A DNA stretch of 64,000 nucleotides. It comes from Catellatospora sp. TT07R-123 (GTDB lineage: Bacteria > Actinomycetota > Actinomycetes > Mycobacteriales > Micromonosporaceae). This document shows, one piece after another, positions 32,578 to 40,868 of this stretch (position 1 is its first letter; the number at the start of each line of letters is the position of its first letter). The stretch lies in NCBI RefSeq assembly GCF_018327705.1, contig NZ_BNEM01000001.1:3844001-3908000 (forward strand), in the 5' to 3' direction. The position numbers and the translations under genes are program-made. Under the pieces are notes generated by a model. The model saw only the letters and a list, made by a program, of their open reading frames with translations. It searched no databases and had not been told where the DNA came from.

Positions 32578-34145
32578 CCGGGCAGCAACTGCTCGCGCCC
32601 TCGACCGCCCCCGCCGAGGCGCCCTCCGGCGTTTCCGGGGTCGCCCGGGGCGGGCTGGCCAACCTGGCCGGGGCGGCGCTGGCGGGCGTGGCCGGCGTCG
32701 GCGTCACCTGGCTGGTGGCGCGGGGCCTGGGCCCGGATGCGGCAGGCTCGTTCTTCGCCGCGACGTCGGCGTTCGTGCTGGTCGGCGGCGTGGCGCGGCT
32801 GGGCACCTCGACCGCGCTGGTCTACTGGCCGGCCCGGCTGCGGGCCCAGGGGCGGCCCGAGCTGATCGGCCCGTGCCTGCGGGCCGGGCTGGTGCCGGTC
32901 GCGGTGCTGGGCACGCTGCTGGGCGCGGGGGTATGGCTCACCGCCGGCTGGCTCATCCCCGACTACGCCGCACCGCTGCGCGCCCTGGCCGTGTTCATGC
33001 CGCTGGCGGCGCTGACCGACTCGCTGCTCGCGGCGACGCGCGGCTACCGCGAGATGCGGCCGACGGTGCTGCTCGACAAGGTCCTGCGCCCGGCGATGCA
33101 GCTGTGCGGGATCGGGGCGCTGGCCGCGCTGGCGCTGACCGGTTCGGTGCTGCACACCCCGGCCTGGGCCCTGGCCTGGGTGATGCCGTACCTGCCGGTG
33201 GTGGCGCTGGCGGCATACCTGGTGTGGCGGCGCTGGCAGCGCGAACCGCTGCTCGACGCGCGCGAGCGGCGCGCCGCGCGGATCGAGGGGCGCACCGTCG
33301 CCTCGGCGTTCTGGCGCTACACGGCGCCACGCGCGCTGGCCAACTCGGCGCAGACCGCGCTCCAGCGGGTGGACGTGCTGATGGTCGCGGGGCTGGCCGG
33401 GCTCGCCCCCGCCGCGGCGTACGCGGTGGCCGGGCGGTTCATCGTGCTCGGCCAGCTGGCCAACGGGTCGATCGCGCAGGCGGTGCAGCCGCGGCTGGCC
33501 GAGACCCTGGCCGTCGGCGACCGGGACGGAGCGCTGCGGCTCTACCAGACCGCCACCGCGTGGCTGGTGCTCATCTGCTGGCCGCTGCACCTGCTGGTGT
33601 GGGACTACGCCGACCTCTACCTGGGCGTCTTCGGCGGCTCGTACGTCTCGGCCGCCCCGGCGGTGCGGGTGCTCGCCGTCGCGATGCTGATCGGCACCGG
33701 CTGCGGCATGGTCGACATGGTGCTGTCCATGGCCGGGCGCACCACGTGGAACCTGGCCAACGTGCTGCTGGCGCTGGCCGTCATGATCGCCATCGACCTG
33801 TACGCGGTGCCCCGCCTCGGCGTGCTCGGTGCCGCCTACGGCCTGGCCGCCGCGGTCGCGGTCAACAACCTGGTGCCGCTGGCGCAGCTGGCGGGAGTGC
33901 TCCGGCTGCACCCGTTCGGTGCCGCCACCCGCACCGCGATGGGGCTGGCCGTGGCCAGCTTCGGGCTGCTGCCGTGGCTGGCCCGGATGGTGCTGCCCGC
34001 CACCCCGCTCGGCACCGGCGCCGCGCTCGCCCTGGCCACCGGCGTGTACGTCGGCGGCCTGCGCCGGTTCCGCGACCGCCTCGGGCTGGCCGCCCTGCTC
34101 CAGGCCGCCCGGCCCTCGACCGCCCCCGGCAAGCGCCGGGGTTAG
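32574..34145 (+). CDS. Polysaccharide flippase (Wzx/MOP superfamily)
   Basis: A 523-residue membrane protein with about 12-14 spans, first hydrophobic block at about 25-50 (GGLANLAGAALAGVAGVGVTW). Characteristic of the MOP/RfbX family are the early ARGLGPDAAGSFFAATSAF, the ATRGYREMRPTVLLDKVLRP loop and ALQRVDVLMVAGLAGL in the middle. It should move the lipid-linked repeat unit across the membrane for polymerisation. The ATG overlaps the sulfotransferase stop (ATGA). Confidence 0.85.
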   Translation: MTGQQLLAPSTAPAEAPSGVSGVARGGLANLAGAALAGVAGVGVTWLVARGLGPDAAGSFFAATSAFVLVGGVARLGTSTALVYWPARLRAQGRPELIGPCLRAGLVPVAVLGTLLGAGVWLTAGWLIPDYAAPLRALAVFMPLAALTDSLLAATRGYREMRPTVLLDKVLRPAMQLCGIGALAALALTGSVLHTPAWALAWVMPYLPVVALAAYLVWRRWQREPLLDARERRAARIEGRTVASAFWRYTAPRALANSAQTALQRVDVLMVAGLAGLAPAAAYAVAGRFIVLGQLANGSIAQAVQPRLAETLAVGDRDGALRLYQTATAWLVLICWPLHLLVWDYADLYLGVFGGSYVSAAPAVRVLAVAMLIGTGCGMVDMVLSMAGRTTWNLANVLLALAVMIAIDLYAVPRLGVLGAAYGLAAAVAVNNLVPLAQLAGVLRLHPFGAATRTAMGLAVASFGLLPWLARMVLPATPLGTGAALALATGVYVGGLRRFRDRLGLAALLQAARPSTAPGKRRG

Positions 34146-34193
34146 CCCACCCGCCGAACAGATAAGCCGTAACACGGAAGGGACCTGCCCCGC

Positions 34194-34946
34194 ATGCGCG
34201 CCGACTACACCGAGATCTTCCAGGACGAGGCGACGGTCGAGAAGTACGAGCACGTCGTGTACGCCCCGGACAGCTACGCCTCGGCGATCAATCGACGCCA
34301 ACGTGCCTACCTGCGCAGACTGGCCAAGCGCGCGTTCCCCTACCGGCGGCCGGTGCAGCACGACTTCGCGTGCGGCACCGGGCGGGCCATCCGCATCCTG
34401 CACGGGCTGGTCCGCGGCGCGCACGGCTACGACACCTCCGCGGCGATGCTGGCCAAGGCCGAGGAGGTCGGCTCGTACGCGGAGCTGCACCTGGTCGAGT
34501 CCGGCGGCGAGATCCCCGACCCGGCGCCGACCGAGGCCCCGGCGCTGGTGACCATCTTCCGGCTGCTGCTCAACGTCGAGCCCGAGGTGCGCGAGCGGGC
34601 CATCGCGTTCTCGGCGAAGGTGCTGCCCAACTACGACGCGGGCCTGCTGGTGGTGGAGAACCACGGCAACCGGCACTCACTGCGGCACCTGCGGCACCAC
34701 CACCACGCGGGCGACCCCTGGTTCGCCGAGCTCGACCACACCGAGGTCGCCGAGCTGCTCGACCGGCACGGGTTCACCATCGTCGAGCAGCGCGGCTTCG
34801 CCCTGTTCACCCAGGGCTGGTACGGCCGCCCGTGGCTGCGCGGCGTGGCCCGGGTGCTCGACGACCTGTGCGCCCGCACCGGCTGGGGCGGCCGCTGGGC
34901 GGTGAACGTGCTCTACGTCGCGCGCCGCACCCGGACGCACGACTGA
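34194..34946 (+). CDS. Class I SAM-dependent methyltransferase
   Basis: A 250-residue cytoplasmic methyltransferase. Motif I is VQHDFACGTGRAIRIL (about residues 54-69), the acidic end of beta 2 is in GYDTSAAMLAKAEEV, and VTIFRLLLNV corresponds to motif IV. The C-terminal half is helical with RHLRHHHHAGDPWF, which is rich in His. It could O-methylate the polysaccharide repeat unit or its precursor. The start ATG at 34194 follows an AAGGGAC ribosome site. It is joined to the following lipoprotein gene through TGATG. Confidence 0.82.
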   Translation: MRADYTEIFQDEATVEKYEHVVYAPDSYASAINRRQRAYLRRLAKRAFPYRRPVQHDFACGTGRAIRILHGLVRGAHGYDTSAAMLAKAEEVGSYAELHLVESGGEIPDPAPTEAPALVTIFRLLLNVEPEVRERAIAFSAKVLPNYDAGLLVVENHGNRHSLRHLRHHHHAGDPWFAELDHTEVAELLDRHGFTIVEQRGFALFTQGWYGRPWLRGVARVLDDLCARTGWGGRWAVNVLYVARRTRTHD

Positions 34947-35899
34947 TGCTGCGCCTGCTGCGCGCCGCCGCCGCGATCGCCACCGCACTGGCCCTGGCCA
35001 CCTGCGGGACGACCACTCCTGCCCCGCAGAGCATCGCGACGGGCGCCGGGCACGCCGCCGGACCCGTGCCGGTGCCGCGCGGCGGCGCGCTCGTGGGCGC
35101 CTGGGTGCGCCCCGACAGCCTCACCCAGCCCGGCCGCCTCGCCGCCGTACGCGACTTCGAGCAGCGGCTCGGGCGGCGGCTGGACGTGGTCAACACATAC
35201 CGGCGGCTGCACGAGGACATCGGCACGGTCTCGGACCGGCAGTTCCGCGACGCCGGGGCCACGCTGATGCTCAGCTGGACCGGCGCCGACAGCGCCGAGG
35301 TGCTGTCGGGGCAGCACGACGAGGTGATCCGCGAGCGCGCCCGCCAGGTCCGCGACCTCGGCGCGCCCGTCCTGCTGCGCCTGCGCTGGGAGATGGACCG
35401 CCCCAACCTCGTGGTCGAGGTCGGTGCGCCGCACGAGTTCGTCGCCGCCTGGCGCCGCACCCGCGAACTGTTCGCCGCCGAGGGCGCCATCAACGCCGCC
35501 TGGGTCTGGTGCCCGACCGTCGAGGGTTTCGCCGCCGGCCGCGCCCCCGACTACTACCCAGGCGACGACCAGGTCGACTGGACCTGCGTGGACGCCTACG
35601 CCGGCAGCACCCTGACCCCTATGGCCGACCTCCTGAAGCCGTTCCTCACATGGGCCGCCACCCACCCCCGCCCCATCATGATCGGCGAGTACGGCGTCTC
35701 CCGCGCCTGGTCCCCCACCCAGCGCGCCACCTGGCTCACCGACGCCGAAGCCGTCTTCGCGGCCAACCCCCAGATCCGCGCGACCCTCTACTTCGAGTCC
35801 GACCCCGACGACCGCCAGCCCTCGGGCCGCTTCTCCCTCCGCGACGACCCCCTCCCCCTCGCCGCCCTCCGCACCGCCACCCTCTCCCGTCGATCATGA
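34946..35899 (+). CDS. GH26-like hydrolase, putative lipoprotein
   Basis: A 317-residue exported protein. The N-terminus LLRAAAAIATALALATC ends in a lipobox-like LATC, so it is probably lipid-anchored. The rest is a GH26-like TIM barrel. It has GAWVRPDSL at the first strand, LRLRWEMDRPN with Glu149 as probable acid/base, WVWCPTVEGFA, YYPGDDQVDW, and MIGEYGVSR with Glu248 as probable nucleophile. It shares YPGDD-x-VDW and GE(W/Y)GV with the GH26-like protein at 24061-26901, so the locus holds two related hydrolases. It probably edits or releases the polymer at the cell surface. The last ~90 codons are rich in CCC/CTC/CGC. Confidence 0.8.
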   Translation: MLRLLRAAAAIATALALATCGTTTPAPQSIATGAGHAAGPVPVPRGGALVGAWVRPDSLTQPGRLAAVRDFEQRLGRRLDVVNTYRRLHEDIGTVSDRQFRDAGATLMLSWTGADSAEVLSGQHDEVIRERARQVRDLGAPVLLRLRWEMDRPNLVVEVGAPHEFVAAWRRTRELFAAEGAINAAWVWCPTVEGFAAGRAPDYYPGDDQVDWTCVDAYAGSTLTPMADLLKPFLTWAATHPRPIMIGEYGVSRAWSPTQRATWLTDAEAVFAANPQIRATLYFESDPDDRQPSGRFSLRDDPLPLAALRTATLSRRS

Positions 35900-35977
35900 A
35901 CCTATGGCACGGCTCGACGGTGTGGCGGCGGCACGACTTCCTGATCGACAGCGCAGCGCGGGTGTCATCATGGCGGG

Positions 35978-36520
35978 GTGACGGCGCTGATCGTGGAGTA
36001 CCGCAAGTGGCCGGCGCGGATGCACTACCGCACCACGATGACCCTGCTGGGCACGGACTCGGCCGGGGTCTGGGCAGGCAGTCGGCGCGGCGCGGCGTTC
36101 ACCCGGGGCGACGGCGCCACCGGCGCCTTCCCCACCGACGCCGTCACCCTGTTCCCGACCGATCACGCCTGGTCTGCCCGGTGGTACGCCCGGCCGGCCA
36201 CGTCCGGAAGGCCGGCCCGATTCCGCTTCTACCTCGACATCACCACGCGGCCGATCCTCGACGACACCCGCGTGTCCCTTGTCGACCTGGATCTCGACCT
36301 CGCGCTGACCTGGAACGACGAAGTCGTACTGTTGGACGAGGAGGAGTTCGCCCACCACAGGACGGCCTTCGGCTACCCTGACCCCCTTGCGCGGCAGGCC
36401 CTCGACACCTTCGACGAGATGCGCAGCGCGCTCATCCAGCGAGCGTTTCCCCTCGACGGCACCGCAGACCCCTACCTCGCCGCCTGGTTCAGCGACCGAG
36501 ATCCAGGAACCGCGCCCTAG
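35978..36520 (+). CDS. DUF402 domain protein
   Basis: A 180-residue protein matching the DUF402 family: an N-terminal KWP start, a strand-rich core with YLDITTRP and VSLVDLDLDLALTW, and a C-terminal FDEMRSALIQR helix. The FAU-1/DUF402 fold is a beta-barrel with an Asp-rich metal site; the Asp cluster DLDLDLAL and EEEF are present here. Some members act on nucleoside di/triphosphates. The GTG start at 35978 has GGCGGG upstream. Its stop codon shares a CTAG with the convergent DUF397 gene. Confidence 0.75.
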   Translation: MTALIVEYRKWPARMHYRTTMTLLGTDSAGVWAGSRRGAAFTRGDGATGAFPTDAVTLFPTDHAWSARWYARPATSGRPARFRFYLDITTRPILDDTRVSLVDLDLDLALTWNDEVVLLDEEEFAHHRTAFGYPDPLARQALDTFDEMRSALIQRAFPLDGTADPYLAAWFSDRDPGTAP

Positions 36521-36753
36521 GCGACGGCGGGCTGGCAGGCGCGGACGGTGACGGGCAGGTCGAGGTCGCCGAGTTTGACGGCGTCGAGGAAGGACTGCCA
36601 GGACTCGCGGGAGAAGGCCAGGATCGGGCCGTCCGGGTTCTTGGAGTCGCGTACGGCGACCGTCTCGGCCCCGAACAGGACCTCCACGCACTGCCCGTCA
36701 CCTGCATCGCTGCGGCTGCTCTCGGCCCAGCTGGCATCGATGATGTTCACCAC
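36517..36753 (-). CDS. DUF397 protein, intact copy
   Basis: A 78-residue protein with the full DUF397 pattern: W-x-x-S-S-R-S near the N-terminus (ASWAESSRSD), GQCVEV, VAVRDSKNPDGPIL, and SWQSFLDAVKLGDLDL. DUF397 proteins are actinobacterial partners of XRE-family regulators, sometimes linked to development; no such regulator is adjacent here. The start is one of two adjacent GTG codons (36753 or 36750) with no clear ribosome site. It overlaps the convergent DUF402 gene only in the stop codon. Confidence 0.75.
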   Translation of the reverse strand: MVNIIDASWAESSRSDAGDGQCVEVLFGAETVAVRDSKNPDGPILAFSRESWQSFLDAVKLGDLDLPVTVRACQPAVA

Positions 36754-36813
36754 CGCAGGATAGGCCGCACAAGGGATGAAGGCGCGCGATGACGCGCAAA
36801 TCAGCCGATCGGG

Positions 36814-36999
36814 TCAGCCGCGCAGGTCGAAGTCGCCCGCCTTCACCGCGGCCATGAACGACTGCCACGCCTCGGCACTGAACGACACGACAGGCCCATC
36901 GCCCGCCTGCTTCGAATCTCTGACCAGCGCAGAGCCCAACGCCACTGGCCCCAAAGCGCACTTTTCGACCGACGTGATCGCCGTTTGCGGTTGAAACAC
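36814..36999 (-). CDS. DUF397 protein, N-terminally altered copy
   Basis: A 61-residue paralogue of the gene at 36517-36753. The C-terminal two thirds keep the DUF397 core (LVRDSKQAGDGPVVSF, AEAWQSFMAAVKAGDFDL). However, the first ~14 residues (VFQPQTAITSVEK) lack the W-x-x-S-S-R-S signature, and the conserved Asn/Cys segment is altered to KCALGPV. These altered codons coincide with a short DNA repeat also present at 44,016-44,039. The GTG at 36999 has GCAGGA five nt upstream, so it can still be translated, but it may be non-functional. Confidence 0.55.
   Translation of the reverse strand: MFQPQTAITSVEKCALGPVALGSALVRDSKQAGDGPVVSFSAEAWQSFMAAVKAGDFDLRG
36975..36998. repeat. Dispersed repeat, copy 1
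   Basis: The plus-strand TGATCGCCGTTTGCGGTTG followed by AAAC closely matches 44,016-44,039 (one substitution and a one-base length difference). It covers the start of the altered DUF397 gene on the opposite strand. Confidence 0.5.
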
Positions 37000-37094
37000 G
37001 CTGTCCTGCCGCGCATCCTGACCGGAAACAGCGATCTTGCCGCGGAAGCGCGCGGAATCGCGGCGGAACCCCGTGGCGGCGGCGCGGGCCGGAG

Positions 37095-37904
37095 TCAGTG
37101 GCGGCGGAGGGCGGCGCCTGCCAGGAGGCGGACGGCGTACGGCATGTCGCGGACCAGGTAGCGGCCGGCCAGCCGGCCCGGCTCCTGGGCCAGGCGGTGC
37201 GCCCACTCCAGGCCGCTGCGCTGCATCCATCCCGGCGCCCGGTGCAGCTCCCCCGCGACGAACCCGATCGCCGCCCCGCACCCGAGGAACCAGGTGAACG
37301 GCAGCTCGGCCCGCAGGTCGGAGATGACCCGCTCCTGCTTCGGGAAGCCGAGGCCCACGAACACCAGGTCCGGTTTGGCCTCGATGACGTCGGTGTACAC
37401 CCGGGCGCAGCCCTCGGGGTCGAGGTCGAACCCGAACGGCGGCGCCACCTGGCCCGCGACGCGCAGCCCCGGGCAGGCCGAGGCGAGCACCGAGGCGGCC
37501 TTGACCGCCCCGTCCATGCCGCTGTCGGAGCGCGGCGGCGAGCCGCCGAGCAGGTACACCGAGCGGTTGGCGCGGCCGAGCGCGGCCGACAGGGTCCAGA
37601 TGAGACCGGAGCCGGTCACCCGTTCGGGCAGCGGGCTGCGGCCGATCCTGCTGGCCCAGACCAGCGGCATGCCGTCGGCGACGACGAGATTGGCGTCGTC
37701 GAGGAAGCCGCGCACCTCGGCGGCGCGCAGTCCCCGGCCGGTCGCCAGCCGCATGATGTCGACGTTCGGCGTGATGATGCGGCCGCCCTCGCCACGTTCG
37801 AGAGCAGCCAGTACGCGTTCGGCGACGGCCTCCTCGGTGACGGCGTCGAACCAGGTCCCGGCGAGGTGCACGCGGCGGCCATAGACAGTCCCCGTGAATG
37901 CCAC
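37095..37904 (-). CDS. WecG/TagA/CpsF-type glycosyltransferase
   Basis: A 269-residue GT26-family enzyme, expected to add the second sugar (often ManNAc-type) to an undecaprenyl-linked first sugar. The family motifs RIITPNVDIMRLA and LVVADGMPLVWASR are at about 45-95, YLLGGSPP at about 135, and the nucleotide-binding VFVGLGFPKQE and WFLGCGAAIGFVAGE in the C-terminal half. The GTG at 37904 was chosen; a TTG four codons upstream (37916) is possible. Neither has a clear ribosome site. It is transcribed opposite to the sulfotransferase/GT2 pair next to it. Confidence 0.82.
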   Translation of the reverse strand: MAFTGTVYGRRVHLAGTWFDAVTEEAVAERVLAALERGEGGRIITPNVDIMRLATGRGLRAAEVRGFLDDANLVVADGMPLVWASRIGRSPLPERVTGSGLIWTLSAALGRANRSVYLLGGSPPRSDSGMDGAVKAASVLASACPGLRVAGQVAPPFGFDLDPEGCARVYTDVIEAKPDLVFVGLGFPKQERVISDLRAELPFTWFLGCGAAIGFVAGELHRAPGWMQRSGLEWAHRLAQEPGRLAGRYLVRDMPYAVRLLAGAALRRH

Positions 37905-37993
37905 GAAATCAGACAATACAGACCTACACCGTAGTTGCCTCGTTATACGCCGTGAGCGCGTCGCGTCCGGGCGGCGCCGCCAGTGGGGGACGT

Positions 37994-38992
37994 ATGACGA
38001 CGACCAGGGTGCTCTTCCTCGGTGGCCTCGGCCGCAGCGGCACGACGCTGATCGAGCGGGTGCTCGGCGAGCTGCCCGGGGTCTGCGCCCTGGGCGAGAT
38101 CGTCCACCTCTGGCAGCGCGACCTGCGCGACGACGAGCGGTGCGGCTGCGGGCAGCGCTTCTCCGGCTGCGACTTCTGGCAGCGCGTCGGCATCTCGGCG
38201 TTCGGCGGCTGGCACCGCGTCGACGTGCACCGCATCCTGGCGCTGCGCGACCTGGTCGAGCGCACCCGGCACATCCCCCGGCTGGCCGGGTCGAGCCGGT
38301 TCGCCAAGGAGTTCATCACGCTGGTCGCCGAGTACGCGGGCTACTACGCGAAGATCTACGCGGCCGCCGCCCGGGTCTCCGGCGCGAACGTCGTGATCGA
38401 CTCGTCGAAGCACAGCGCGCTGGCCCACTGCCTGCGCCACTGCGATGAGGTCGACCTGCGGGTGCTGCACGTGGTGCGCGACGCGCGCGGGGTGGCGTAC
38501 TCGTGGACCAAGAAGGTGGCCCGGCCCGAGGCCGACGGCGACGAGATGACCCGCTACGCCCCGGCGCGCAGCGCCCTGCTGTGGAACGCGCACAACGCCG
38601 CGTTCGGCCTGCTGCGGCGGCGCGGGGTCGCGGTGCGGCGGCTGCGGTACGAGGACTTCCTGACCGACCCGCTCGGCAGCGTGCGCCGGGTGGCCGCCTT
38701 CGCCGGGCTCGATCCGTCGGTGATGGACCTGAGCTTCCTGGACTCCGGCGCGGTCCGGCTCACCGGGGGGCACAGCGCGGCGGGCAACCCGATGCGGTTC
38801 ACCACCGGCCAGGTCGAGCTGCGCCGCGACGACGCGTGGCGCGACAGCCTGCTCCCCCGGCAGCGGGCCCTGGTCGGCGCGGTCTGCGCCCCGCTGCTCA
38901 AGGCATACGGCTACCCCCTGGGCAGCACGGCGCCGATCCCCCCGGCCCGGCGCGGCACCTCCGAATACACCAGCACAGGAGCGGGACGATGA
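37994..38992 (+). CDS. Sulfotransferase 2
   Basis: A 332-residue protein with the PAPS 5'-phosphosulfate loop GLGRSGTTL (residues 11-19). This is followed by a Cys-rich insertion (DDERCGCGQRFSGCDFW) that may bind metal, the VVIDSSKHSALA segment, and the 3'-phosphate site VLHVVRDARGVAYSWTKK (about 156-173). The lower part ends with a YEDFLTDPLGSV motif typical of carbohydrate sulfotransferases. It is cytoplasmic, with no signal peptide. The ATG has GGGGGA upstream. It is coupled to the family-2 glycosyltransferase by an ATGA overlap. It is only distantly similar to the first sulfotransferase. Confidence 0.85.
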   Translation: MTTTRVLFLGGLGRSGTTLIERVLGELPGVCALGEIVHLWQRDLRDDERCGCGQRFSGCDFWQRVGISAFGGWHRVDVHRILALRDLVERTRHIPRLAGSSRFAKEFITLVAEYAGYYAKIYAAAARVSGANVVIDSSKHSALAHCLRHCDEVDLRVLHVVRDARGVAYSWTKKVARPEADGDEMTRYAPARSALLWNAHNAAFGLLRRRGVAVRRLRYEDFLTDPLGSVRRVAAFAGLDPSVMDLSFLDSGAVRLTGGHSAAGNPMRFTTGQVELRRDDAWRDSLLPRQRALVGAVCAPLLKAYGYPLGSTAPIPPARRGTSEYTSTGAGR

Positions 38993-40005
38993 AGATGAAG
39001 GTCAACGCCGGACGGTTCCGCGACCCGCGGCGCGCCCCCGGTGCCGCGCCCGGCTGGGCGGCCGTGCCGCAGCAGACCGGCCTGCCGCGCGACTGGCCCG
39101 CGGTGGGCGTGGTCATCCCGACCCGCGACCGCCCCGAGCTACTGCGCCGCACCCTCCAGGCGGTACGCGCGCAGGACTACCCGGGCCCGCTGCGCGTGAT
39201 CGTGGTGTTCGACCAGGCCGAGCCCGACTGGCGACTGGCCGACGCCGACGACCGCGCGGTGATGGTGCTGGCCAACTGGCGCCAGCCCGGCCTCGCCGGC
39301 GCGCGCAACACCGGCATCATGGCGCTGGACACCGAGCTGGTCGCGTTCTGCGACGACGACGACGTGTGGCACCCGGCCAAGCTGCGCCGGCAGGTCGAGG
39401 CGCTGGTGCGTACGCCGGACGCGGAGTTCGCGACCTGCGCGGTCGAGGTTGAGTTCGAGCAGGCGGTGCACCCGCGCCTGGCCGGGACCGGCACGGTCAC
39501 CGTCGAGCAGCTGTCCCGGTCGCGGATGTCCATGCTGCACTCCTCCGGCTTCCTGGCGCTGCGGGAGGCGCTGCTGGAGGACGGGGTGATCGGCCCGGTG
39601 GCCGAGGACGCCCCCGGCAGCCAGAACGAGGACTGGGACCTGCTGCTGCGGGCCGCCCGGCGGCACCCGATCGTGCACGTGGACGAGCCGCTGGTGCGGG
39701 TCCTGTGGGGACGCAGCAGCTTCTACGCGTACGAGTACACGACGAAGATCTCGTCGCTGCGCTGGATGATGGCGCGCCACCCGGAGATCTCGGGCTGCCG
39801 CCCCGGCGCCGCCCGCGTCTACGGCCAGCTCGCATGCTGGTCGGCGGCGGCCGGTGACCGCCGGCAGGCCTGGCGCTGGGCTCGCGAGACGGTCCGGCAC
39901 AACTGGCGCGAGCCCCGGGCCGCGATCGCGCTGGCCGCCATCGCCGGCGCGGTGAAGGTCGAGACGGTGCTGACCGCGCTGCACCGCCGGGGGCACGGCA
40001 TCTGA
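38989..40005 (+). CDS. Family-2 glycosyltransferase
   Basis: A 338-residue GT-A fold enzyme. The nucleotide-binding start AVGVVIPTRDRPELLRRTL is at about 38-56, the N-linker GLAGARNTGI, and the DXD-type motif VAFCDDDDVWHP (about 117-128) for metal and UDP-sugar binding. The acceptor-side SQNEDWDLLLRAAR comes later. The C-terminal ~70 residues are helical with a Trp/Arg-rich stretch. It is cytoplasmic and should add one sugar to the repeat unit. The ATG overlaps the sulfotransferase 2 stop, so sulfation and glycosylation are likely co-expressed. Confidence 0.88.
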   Translation: MKMKVNAGRFRDPRRAPGAAPGWAAVPQQTGLPRDWPAVGVVIPTRDRPELLRRTLQAVRAQDYPGPLRVIVVFDQAEPDWRLADADDRAVMVLANWRQPGLAGARNTGIMALDTELVAFCDDDDVWHPAKLRRQVEALVRTPDAEFATCAVEVEFEQAVHPRLAGTGTVTVEQLSRSRMSMLHSSGFLALREALLEDGVIGPVAEDAPGSQNEDWDLLLRAARRHPIVHVDEPLVRVLWGRSSFYAYEYTTKISSLRWMMARHPEISGCRPGAARVYGQLACWSAAAGDRRQAWRWARETVRHNWREPRAAIALAAIAGAVKVETVLTALHRRGHGI

Positions 40006-40084
40006 GCACTGCCCATTGCCCGTGTGCACTGACGTACGATACGGTGTTGAACCTTGTTGGAAGTTGGTGAATTCGGGAGGCACA

Positions 40085-40843
40085 GTGCTCGCGCCGCAGC
40101 GTCAGCAGGCGATCCTCGCGCAGGTCCGCCGGGCCGGCGGCGTACGCGTGGCCGATCTCGTCGCCGAGCTCGGCGTCTCCGACATGACGATCCGCCGCGA
40201 CCTGGAGGTCCTCGCCGAGCGCGGCCTCGTGATCAAGGTGCACGGCGGGGCGACCGCGCCCCCGTCCGGCGTCGCCGACGAGCCGGGCTTCGCGGCCAAG
40301 GCGGAACGCCAGCGCGCCGAGAAGGCGGCGCTGGCCGAGGCCGCCGCCGCGCACGTGCAGCCGGGCAGCGCCGTCGCGCTGTCGGCGGGCACCACCACCG
40401 TGCGCATCGCCCAGCGCCTGGTCGACGTGCCGGGGCTGACCGTGGTCACCAACTCGATCCCGGTCGCCGACGTGTTCTACCGGGCCGGGCGGCCTGACCA
40501 GACGGTGGTGCTCACCGGCGGCACCCGCACCCCCTCCGACGCGCTGGTGGGCCCGATCGCCATCGCCTCACTGCGCGACCTGCACGTCGACCAGCTGTTC
40601 CTGGGCGTGCACGGGATGAGCACCGAGGCCGGGCTGACCACGCCGAACCTGCTCGAAGCCGAGACGGACCGGGCGCTGATCGCCGCCACCCGGCGCCTGG
40701 TCGTGGTCGCCGACCACACCAAGTGGCAGACCCTGGGCATCGCCTCGATCGCGCCGCTGACCGCCGCGCACCTGCTCATCACCGACGCCGAACCCCCGAC
40801 CGGCGTGCGCGACCTGCTCACCGTCGAGCTGACCGACCAGTGA
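40085..40843 (+). CDS. DeoR family transcriptional regulator
   Basis: A 252-residue regulator. The N-terminal DeoR helix-turn-helix (ILAQVRRAGGVRVADLVAEL, then SDMTIRRDLEVLAERG) is followed by the sugar-phosphate-binding domain with VHGGA, LSAGTTT, NSIPVA and GVHGMSTEAGLTTP. The GTG at 40085 has GGGAGG immediately upstream. It is 25 nt from galT on the same strand, so a galactose or galactose-phosphate response is a reasonable inference. Its operator is not obvious. Confidence 0.9.
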   Translation: MLAPQRQQAILAQVRRAGGVRVADLVAELGVSDMTIRRDLEVLAERGLVIKVHGGATAPPSGVADEPGFAAKAERQRAEKAALAEAAAAHVQPGSAVALSAGTTTVRIAQRLVDVPGLTVVTNSIPVADVFYRAGRPDQTVVLTGGTRTPSDALVGPIAIASLRDLHVDQLFLGVHGMSTEAGLTTPNLLEAETDRALIAATRRLVVVADHTKWQTLGIASIAPLTAAHLLITDAEPPTGVRDLLTVELTDQ

Positions 40844-40868
40844 CCCCGGACCGACCAGCGAGAGTGCC

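Noticed and set aside
36517..36999. The two DUF397 genes as a toxin-antitoxin pair.
   Set aside because: Both belong to the same family and there is no XRE-type regulator or toxin fold next to them; the second looks damaged by a repeat.
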